DNA of 64,000 nt from Roseburia sp. 831b (GTDB lineage Bacteria > Bacillota > Clostridia > Lachnospirales > Lachnospiraceae): contig NZ_CP135162.1 of the NCBI RefSeq assembly GCF_001940165.2, forward strand, positions 609,501-673,500, read 5' to 3'. Positions 52,873 through 58,932 of this stretch are shown piece after piece. How positions within the stretch are numbered: position 1 is the stretch's first letter; each line of letters starts with the position of its first letter. The notes beneath the pieces were generated by a model that ran no database searches, had not been told where the DNA came from, and was given only the letters and a program-made list of their open reading frames with translations. The translations under genes and the position numbers were made by a program.

Positions 52873-54159
52873 ATGAGTAAGAAACCATTTGTAACAAAAG
52901 AACAGTTAGAAAAAATTGTAGAACAGTATCCGACACCGTTTCATCTTTATGATGAAAAAGGAATTCGCGAAAATGCAAAGGCAGTAAAAGAGGCATTTGC
53001 ATGGAACCCAGGATTCCGCGAGTATTTTGCGGTAAAGGCAACACCAAACCCATTTTTGTTAAATATTTTAAAAGAATATGACTGCGGCTGCGATTGTTCT
53101 TCCTTGACAGAGCTGATGTTAGCAGATTCCCAGGGATTTAACGGGGAACACATTATGTTTTCTTCAAATGAAACTCCGGCCGAGGAATTCAAGTTTGCAA
53201 ACGAGATTGGTGCAATCATCAACCTGGACGATTTTACACACATTGATTTTTTGGAAAAGACAATTGGAAAAATTCCAGAGACCATCAGCTGCCGTTATAA
53301 TCCGGGCGGAGTGTTCCAGATGAGTAACGGAATCATGGACAATCCTGGTGACTCCAAATACGGATTTACCAAAGAGCAGTTGTTTGAAGGATTTAAGATT
53401 TTAAAAGAAAAAGGTGCAAAACATTTTGGTGTGCATGCCTTTTTGGCAAGTAATACCGTGACAAATGACTATTATCCACAGCTTGCAAGAGAGTTGTTTG
53501 AGCTTGTGGTAGAATTGAAAAAAGAGACAGGCTGCGACATCCGTTTCATCAATTTATCCGGTGGTGTTGGAGTTGCTTACAAACCAGACCAGACACCAAA
53601 CGATATCCGTGCAATCGGCGCCGGTGTTAAAAAAGTGTACGATGAGATTTTAGTGCCTGCTGGTCTTGGCGATGTTGCAATTTACAGCGAAATGGGAAGA
53701 TTTATGATGGGACCTTACGGCGCTTTGATTACAAAGGCAATCCATGAAAAACATATTTATAAGGAATACATTGGTGTAGATGCTTGTGCTGTAAATTTAA
53801 TGCGTCCAGCAATTTATGGCGCATATCATCATATTACTGTTATGGGAAAAGAAGATGCACCATGTGATCACAAGTATGACGTTGTAGGTTCTCTTTGTGA
53901 AAACTGTGATAAATTTGCAGTGGATCGTATGCTTCCAAAGATTGACATGGGAGATTTGTTGTTCATCCATGATACAGGTGCGCATGGCTTTTCTATGGGA
54001 TACAACTACAATGGTAAATTAAGATCAGCAGAGATTCTGTTAAAAGAGGATGGAAGCACGCAGCTTATCCGTCGTGCAGAAACTCCAGATGACTACTTTG
54101 CAACATTCGATTGTTTTGATATACTTAAGAACATGAAGCATCCAGAAAAAAGATCGTAA
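52873..54159 (+). CDS. lysA: Diaminopimelate decarboxylase
   Basis: PLP enzyme for the last step of lysine synthesis. The 428-residue protein has FAVKATPNPFLL (PLP lysine), HAFLAS, INLSGGVGV and the C-terminal GAHGFSMGYNYNGKLRS. The middle insertion CDHKYDVVGSLCENCDKF contains the Cys that contacts substrate. It is more like the clostridial long branch than Bacillus LysA. ATG follows GAGGAGG by about eight bases. It stands apart from other lysine genes. Confidence 0.92.
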   Translation: MSKKPFVTKEQLEKIVEQYPTPFHLYDEKGIRENAKAVKEAFAWNPGFREYFAVKATPNPFLLNILKEYDCGCDCSSLTELMLADSQGFNGEHIMFSSNETPAEEFKFANEIGAIINLDDFTHIDFLEKTIGKIPETISCRYNPGGVFQMSNGIMDNPGDSKYGFTKEQLFEGFKILKEKGAKHFGVHAFLASNTVTNDYYPQLARELFELVVELKKETGCDIRFINLSGGVGVAYKPDQTPNDIRAIGAGVKKVYDEILVPAGLGDVAIYSEMGRFMMGPYGALITKAIHEKHIYKEYIGVDACAVNLMRPAIYGAYHHITVMGKEDAPCDHKYDVVGSLCENCDKFAVDRMLPKIDMGDLLFIHDTGAHGFSMGYNYNGKLRSAEILLKEDGSTQLIRRAETPDDYFATFDCFDILKNMKHPEKRS

Positions 54160-54252
54160 CAGGGATGTCGGGAATGGCAGTCAATGAAGGGATGCCGGAA
54201 GAATGCTATGAAGATAGCAGTTAATTAGGAAATGTCGGAAAGGTGTAGAAAA

Positions 54253-55002
54253 ATGGCAGTCGATCAGATGAGATTTGAGGAAGCAAAAAGAAGAATTATC
54301 GGGATCGATAGAAACAGACAGGGAATTGGGACGTTATCGGAAAAGACCGTTCACGCTGTTTTGAAAAATTACTATGCCCCAGACACCGATATGCATGAAA
54401 TTCCGATTGAAAATTATGTGGCTGATATTTTTACCGGGTCTGAGATTATAGAAATCCAGACCCGGTCTTTTAATGCCATGCGAAAGAAATTGGATTGTTT
54501 TCTTGCGTTGTATCCGGTCACCATTGTCCACCCGATTCCAAATACGAAATGGGTAAGCTGGATTGATGAGGAGACAGGAGAGACAAGCGCAAAGCGAAAA
54601 TCTCCGAAACACGGAAATTGTTATCAGGTTTTCCCAGAGCTTTATAAAATAAAATCTTATCTAAAAGACCCGAATCTGCATTTTCGCTTTGACTTGATTG
54701 ATATGGAGGAATATCGCCTTTTAAATGGCTGGAGCAAAGACCGGAAAAAAGGAAGCCAAAGATACGACAGAATTCCGACCGAATTTGTGGAGGAAGTGGC
54801 AATCGATTGCCGCAATGATTATATGCAGTTTATCCCCTATGATATCGAGGAACCATTTGACACCAGCCAATTTGCAAAGGCTGCACACATTCCGTTAAAA
54901 CTTTCACAGACAACCTTAAATATTCTTTATGATTTAGGCATTGTTTCACGTGTTGGGAAAAAAGGAAATCGCTATTTGTATGAGATTCATGAAATTTTAT
55001 AG
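54253..55002 (+). CDS. Uncharacterised protein, possible PD-(D/E)XK-like fold with winged helix
   Basis: No family name recognised. The 249-residue protein has VADIFTGSEIIEIQTRSF at about residues 55-72, spacing D, ten residues, E-x-Q, which resembles the metal centre of PD-(D/E)XK nucleases. An upstream acidic helix (SEKTVHAVLKNYY) and a C-terminal winged-helix-like part (QTTLNILYDLGIVSRVGKKG) fit a DNA-acting protein. The start at 54253 follows GAAAGGTG; an ATG at 54232 is also open. Its stop codon forms the first unit of an 18-bp tandem array. Nuclease activity is inference. Confidence 0.55.
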   Translation: MAVDQMRFEEAKRRIIGIDRNRQGIGTLSEKTVHAVLKNYYAPDTDMHEIPIENYVADIFTGSEIIEIQTRSFNAMRKKLDCFLALYPVTIVHPIPNTKWVSWIDEETGETSAKRKSPKHGNCYQVFPELYKIKSYLKDPNLHFRFDLIDMEEYRLLNGWSKDRKKGSQRYDRIPTEFVEEVAIDCRNDYMQFIPYDIEEPFDTSQFAKAAHIPLKLSQTTLNILYDLGIVSRVGKKGNRYLYEIHEIL

Positions 55003-55166
55003 AAGAATGGAATTTTGTAGCAAATTGGAATCTTATAGCAGGTAGAAATCTTATAGCAGACTGAAATCTTGTAGCAGGTAGAAATCTTATAGTAAAATGA
55101 AATTTTATATCAGGTTGAAATTTATATCAGGTTGAAATTTATAGCAAATTAAAATCTTATAGTAAA
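54991..55166 (+). repeat. 18-bp tandem repeat starting in the end of a gene
   Basis: Unit close to GAAATCTTATAGCAGGTA. The AG of the TATAG core falls at 55001, 55019, 55037, 55055, 55073, 55091 (18 bp each), then 55109 (as AT), 55126, 55143 and 55161. The first unit contains the last codons and TAG stop of the preceding gene. Confidence 0.88.
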
Positions 55167-55184
55167 ATGAGCTGCGTGGCAGTA

Positions 55185-55645
55185 TTATGTGCTTTTCATG
55201 ATTTTCATGAAATGCTACTCCATCCGCAGGAGTGGGTTAGGTGTTTTTTGTGCTTTTCATGAAATGCTATTCCATTCGCCGGGACACATTAGGTGTTTTT
55301 TGCGATTTTCCTGATTTCCCACTCCATTCGCCGGGATGCATTAGGTGTTTTCAGTGCTTTTCATGAAATCCCACTCCATTCACTTGACTGCATTAGGTGT
55401 TTTTGGCGATTTTCCTGATTTTCTACTCCAATACTTGACTGTGATTAGAGTAAAAAATTTATATATTTCAAAAAAACACCTAAACCTGGAAAATCTATGG
55501 AGTGGAATTTGTAGAAATTGCAAGAAAACACCTAAAGCCACCTGACCGGTGGAGTAGAGAATTGAGAAAATTACAAAAAACACCTAAAGCCACCTGACTG
55601 GTGGAGCAGAAAATTCAGAAAAACGAAAAAAACACCTAAAGCTGC
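55185..55645. repeat. 52-bp tandem arrays, locus B, in both orientations
   Basis: Left half, reverse orientation: TTAGGTG at 55237, 55289, 55341 and 55393 (degenerate TTATGTG at 55185), and ACTCCA at 55217, 55269 (ATTCCA), 55321, 55373 and 55425, all 52 bp apart. Right half, forward: CACCTAAA at 55477, 55529, 55581 and 55633, and GGAGT at 55499, 55551, 55603 (GGAGC), with a degenerate AGAGT at 55447. Orientation flips between 55431 and 55446. Some units add a perfect CCACC/GGTGG mini-hairpin. The unit is the same as at 1684-1935. Confidence 0.9.
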
Positions 55646-55813
55646 TGGTGAAATATTACAAGACTCTACCTATATATAAAAGATATGCTTTCTTTACAAT
55701 CATAAGGATGAATCATTCAACAGGCATTTCATTTCTACTATATCATGATGGCAATATATTATCTTCTAAAAAGAAACATACCTTGAAACAAATACATTAT
55801 TTTACCGATGAAC

Positions 55814-55861
55814 AAAAAGCAGCGTTCTGAGAATTCTAAGTTTCCCAGAACGCTGCTTTTT
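55814..55861. terminator. Strong bidirectional terminator
   Basis: AAAAAGCAGCGTTCTG, a 16-base loop, CAGAACGCTGCTTTTT. A 60-codon frame at 55648-55830 runs into it and has no ribosome site, so it is not called. Confidence 0.88.
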
Positions 55862-55880
55862 ACACAAAACGATAAATATT

Positions 55881-56165
55881 CTAATAATTGCTGACGACAA
55901 GTCGACGTCGATAGGCAGAATCAAGCTGGTCAATGGTACGTCTTGCCTGACCATAACGATTCTTGTTGGTGCGAATGATAAAAATCTGTTTGGCACCACG
56001 ATATTTCTCTCTTAAGAAAAAAGGCACTTTTTTGCCATTTTTCGTAAAAGGAATATGATTCTCTACGAGAAGAGAGACGGCATACTCACTGACTCGCTCA
56101 TTTGTGGTTCGACACAACTCAATATCCTTATCAATATGTTTTCCCATAGTTTTTACTTTCCCCAT
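55881..56165 (-). CDS. Hypothetical basic protein, 94 residues
   Basis: Unknown function. The protein begins MGKVKTMGKHIDKDIELCRT and ends in a strongly basic region (RTNKNRYGQARRTIDQL, YRRRLVVSNY), suggesting nucleic-acid contact, but no named domain is seen. The start at 56165 follows AAAGGATGATAG on the minus strand; the frame to 56225 is open but lacks a site. It lies downstream of the XRE gene on the same strand, separated by an inverted repeat. Confidence 0.6.
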   Translation of the reverse strand: MGKVKTMGKHIDKDIELCRTTNERVSEYAVSLLVENHIPFTKNGKKVPFFLREKYRGAKQIFIIRTNKNRYGQARRTIDQLDSAYRRRLVVSNY

Positions 56166-56230
56166 ATCTATCATCCTTTCTGTGCGACATTTGTATATCG
56201 TAGACTTGCACACCTTTACTTCCAAGTGAC

Positions 56231-56265
56231 TATTTTATAAGAAAATACAACTGCCTTATAAAATA
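56231..56265. repeat. Perfect 11-bp inverted repeat between two minus-strand genes
   Basis: TATTTTATAAG (56231-56241) and CTTATAAAATA (56255-56265), loop of 13. Could be a weak terminator for the XRE gene or an operator for the 94-residue gene. Confidence 0.65.
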
Positions 56266-56294
56266 AAATGTTTGGCGCAGGTGCGAAGTGCAAG

Positions 56295-56519
56295 TTATTT
56301 AATCTGTATCTGAATCTGTTTCCCAAGACTTCCGGCTACCTTAATTAGAAAATCAAGGCTAGGGTTGTAGGTGCCACTTTCAAATCTGGAAATATTTGAT
56401 TTCTGTGTTCCGACGCGCTTTGCCAAAGTCTCTTGTGTGATATGTTGGGATTTGCGTTCCTGTTTTAGCTGCTCAACCACGTCGTAGCGGGGAGCAAGTC
56501 TTGCATCATCTTTCTTCAT
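56295..56519 (-). CDS. Orphan XRE-type HTH regulator, antitoxin-like
   Basis: The 74-residue protein is almost all helix-turn-helix: ERKSQHITQETLAKRVGTQK then SNISRFESGTYNPSLDFLIK, ending in the short strand-forming QIQIQIK. This matches HigA-type antitoxins that pair with RelE/Gp49 toxins, but no toxin gene is beside it. ATG 56519 follows GAAGGGAA; a TTG one codon earlier is possible. Upstream on its strand are a 35-bp tandem array and a promoter holding a perfect 18-bp palindrome, a likely binding site. Confidence 0.8.
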   Translation of the reverse strand: MKKDDARLAPRYDVVEQLKQERKSQHITQETLAKRVGTQKSNISRFESGTYNPSLDFLIKVAGSLGKQIQIQIK

Positions 56520-56536
56520 CAATCAAAAATTCCCTT

Positions 56537-56730
56537 CAAGCTTTCTCAAAGTCCTAAGCAAATATTCTTTTCAAGCTGTTTCAAAGTCTTGAAAAATACA
56601 TTTCTTTCAAACTGTTTCGAAGCCTTGAGCAATACATTCCTTCCAAGCTTTCTCAAAGTCCTAAGCATATATTCTTTCCAAACTGTTTCAAAATCTTAAG
56701 CAATACACTCCTTCAAGCTGTCTTACAGTT
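56537..56730 (-). repeat. 35-36 bp tandem repeat in the XRE gene leader
   Basis: CAAGCTTTC, CAAGCTGTTTC or CAAACTGTTTC begins at 56537, 56572, 56608, 56644, 56679 and 56714, giving spacings of 35, 36, 36, 35 and 35. Units alternate between two slightly different types. There are no unique spacers, so it is not a CRISPR array. Confidence 0.88.
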
Positions 56731-56794
56731 CCCAATTAAGATACACCTGAAAAAAGCTGTAACCCCTAGTAAATACAGTGCTTTCATACTTAAA

Positions 56795-56823
56795 AAGTTA
56801 TCATATATGATAACAAAAGTCAA
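56795..56823 (-). promoter_or_regulatory. Promoter toward the XRE gene with 18-bp palindromic operator
   Basis: On the minus strand TTGACT, 17 bp, TAACTT. The perfect palindrome GTTATCATATATGATAAC (56797-56814) occupies the spacer. A 24-codon frame starts at 56787, about one base after the predicted start. Confidence 0.65.
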
Positions 56824-56857
56824 GGAAAAACAAATGTAATTTTTTTGAAAATTTTGC

Positions 56858-56886
56858 TTGCAAAGAGAAGTGCAGTATGTTAATAT
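56858..56886 (+). promoter_or_regulatory. tRNA-Leu promoter
   Basis: TTGCAA (56858-56863), 17 bp, TAATAT (56881-56886). Confidence 0.65.
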
Positions 56887-56922
56887 ATTTCTTGTTCGAG
56901 TGAAAACACGACAACACAATAT

Positions 56923-57005
56923 GCCGGCGTGGCGGAATGGCAGACGCACCAGACTCAAAATCTGGCGGTGGCAACATCGTATGGGTTCAAGTCCCATTGC
57001 CGGCA
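56923..57005 (+). tRNA. tRNA-Leu (anticodon CAA)
   Basis: 83-nt class II tRNA: acceptor GCCGGCG/TGCCGGC, anticodon loop CTCAAAA, 15-nt variable arm. CCA not encoded. Confidence 0.95.
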
Positions 57006-57023
57006 TTCATAGTAGGGAGAGAG

Positions 57024-57056
57024 AGCTAATAATCTGGAATAGATTGTTAGCTTTTT
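57024..57056 (+). terminator. Terminator of tRNA-Leu
   Basis: AGCTAATAATCT, GGAAT, AGATTGTTAGCT, then Ts. Confidence 0.85.
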
Positions 57057-57099
57057 CGCTATTTAAAATTAAAATCAGACAGAAGTGTGGTAGAAATCG

Positions 57100-58926
57100 A
57101 TGGAAGAAAATCAGAAAAAGATGATGCAAAAATTAGGAAAGAAGTGGATGAAAAAAGCAGCAAAGCCGGTTGCAAATGGTTTGCTATTTCTTTTGTTCCC
57201 GATTTTAAATTTTTATTTATTAGAATTCTATACACATAATCCGTTTGAGGAGGTGCGTTCTTTCGCACAGTTTGCAAATGTAATGCTGTTTTTGCTGTTG
57301 CAGACCGTTTTCTTTTTCCTGTTTGGAAAGCTTCGCGTGGCAGTGCGTATCGAGATGGGAATTACGATGGTATATGGAATTGCCAATGCTTACGTGACAG
57401 CATTTCGGACAAATCCGATTGTGCCGTGGGATGTTTTATCGCTTAAGACAGCGACAAGCGTGGCGGGAAACTATGATTTCGCACCATCGAGGCGCATGGT
57501 TGTGGTGACCGTTTTCTATCTTCTGATTCTTATTGGGGTTCAGTTTGTAAAACTAACCTGTCGCAGCATAAGTTTGTGGAAAAGATGTGGTTTTGGTATA
57601 ATTACAGTTGTAGTTTTATGCCTGTTCTGCAATTCACTGCAAACGGAATCTTTTCAGAACAGACATCTTTTGTATAACAAATTATTTACCCCGGTTTATA
57701 TGACAAATGTAGATGGAATAGCGGTGACATTTGTGATGAATCTTGCCTATATGGCGATTGAGAAACCGGCAGGATATAACAGTGAGACGGCAAAAGAGAC
57801 ATTATCAGCCTACGAATCCCAGGTGACAGAGCAAGAAGAGGAGGTTTCGAATGAGGAACTTCCGAATATTATTGTGATTATGAATGAGTCATTTTCAGAT
57901 TTGTCGGTGCTTGGTGATTTTACCACCAATGAAGATTACATGCCGTATCTTCACCAGCTGCAAAAAGGTGAGGAAAACACGGTGACAGGAATGTTAAATG
58001 TGTCAGTGTGTGGTGGAAATACGGCCAACACGGAATTTGAATTCCTGACGGGAAATACAATGGCATTTTTGCCACAGGGAAGTATTGCCTATCAGCAGTA
58101 TATCACAGGAGATTTGCCGGCAATTCCATCATATCTTGCATCATTAGGCTATGAAACTTACGCGACACATCCGTATTATGCGTCCGGCTGGGATCGCGAC
58201 ACGGTATATCCGAAGCTTGGATTTGAGCACATGGATTTTATCGATTCTTATGAATCGCCAACATATATCCGCAAATACATCAGTGACGATAGCTGTGTAG
58301 ATAAAATCATCTCGCTTTATGAAAAGAAAAAGCAGGGTACGCCAATGTTTTTGTTTAATGTGACGATGCAAAATCATGGTGGTTATTCTGAAAAAAGTTA
58401 TAATTTCACACCGGATATTAAGGTGGATGGAGTATCAAACTTTTCGCTAGAGCAATATTTGTCGTTGGTGAAACGTTCCGATGAGGCACTGGAACGATTG
58501 ATTTCTTATTTTAAGGAGACAGATGAAAAAACAATTGTAGTCTTTTTCGGGGATCATCAGCCAAGTGATCTGGTGGCTTCTTCTATCTTAAATCTGAATG
58601 GGATGACGACAACGACGCTGACAGAGGAGGAAACAAAACTCCGCTACGAAGTTCCGTATGTCATTTGGGCGAACTATGACATTGGAGAGGAGACAAATGC
58701 GGACACAAGTGCGAATTATCTGGGGCTTGAGGTGTTACAAAAAGCCGGAATTACCTTGCCTGCTTACCAGAATTTCTTAAAGGAGACAAAAGAAAAATAT
58801 CCGATTCTTTCCGCCGTTCGTATTACGAATCAGGACAGCGGGGAGACATCAAAGAAAAAAGAGAGCGAGGGACTTAATCTCTATCAGCAGCTTCAATATT
58901 ATTTATTGTTTGATTTGGAGGAATAA
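57100..58926 (+). CDS. LtaS-like polyglycerol-phosphate synthase / sulfatase-fold membrane enzyme
   Basis: Predicted lipoteichoic-acid-type synthase of 608 residues. The N-terminal third has about five membrane helices. An extracellular sulfatase-fold domain (about 250-560) shows metal and nucleophile segments: IIVIMNESFSDLSV, CGGNTANTEFEFLTG (Thr nucleophile), FNVTMQNHGGY and VVFFGDHQPS. These match LtaS and related phosphoglycerol transferases. The next two genes encode a YfhO-type and a GtrB-type glycosyltransferase, so polymer synthesis plus glycosylation is the likely theme. Some relatives modify other glycans, so the product is inferred. Confidence 0.82.
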   Translation: MEENQKKMMQKLGKKWMKKAAKPVANGLLFLLFPILNFYLLEFYTHNPFEEVRSFAQFANVMLFLLLQTVFFFLFGKLRVAVRIEMGITMVYGIANAYVTAFRTNPIVPWDVLSLKTATSVAGNYDFAPSRRMVVVTVFYLLILIGVQFVKLTCRSISLWKRCGFGIITVVVLCLFCNSLQTESFQNRHLLYNKLFTPVYMTNVDGIAVTFVMNLAYMAIEKPAGYNSETAKETLSAYESQVTEQEEEVSNEELPNIIVIMNESFSDLSVLGDFTTNEDYMPYLHQLQKGEENTVTGMLNVSVCGGNTANTEFEFLTGNTMAFLPQGSIAYQQYITGDLPAIPSYLASLGYETYATHPYYASGWDRDTVYPKLGFEHMDFIDSYESPTYIRKYISDDSCVDKIISLYEKKKQGTPMFLFNVTMQNHGGYSEKSYNFTPDIKVDGVSNFSLEQYLSLVKRSDEALERLISYFKETDEKTIVVFFGDHQPSDLVASSILNLNGMTTTTLTEEETKLRYEVPYVIWANYDIGEETNADTSANYLGLEVLQKAGITLPAYQNFLKETKEKYPILSAVRITNQDSGETSKKKESEGLNLYQQLQYYLLFDLEE

Positions 58927-58932
58927 TTTCAA

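Noticed and set aside
52751..53053. N-terminal extension of the transglycosylase
   Set aside because: It would cover the lysA ribosome site and first codons; a good internal start with AAAGGAG exists at 52750.
55185..55645. CRISPR array or repeat protein
   Set aside because: Boxes conserve on both sides of a drifting middle, the orientation flips, and the 52-bp period cannot keep a reading frame.
55648..55830. 60-residue frame after the 52-bp arrays
   Set aside because: No ribosome site, and its 3' end is the arm of a strong terminator.
56537..56730. CRISPR array
   Set aside because: Units are contiguous near-identical repeats with no unique spacers and no cas genes anywhere in the window.
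56713..57006. 97-residue minus-strand frame and the 88-residue plus-strand frame at 56858-57124
   Set aside because: Both cross tRNA-Leu; such frames through tRNA genes are a common artefact. Only the short 24-codon part after the palindrome was kept as a remark.
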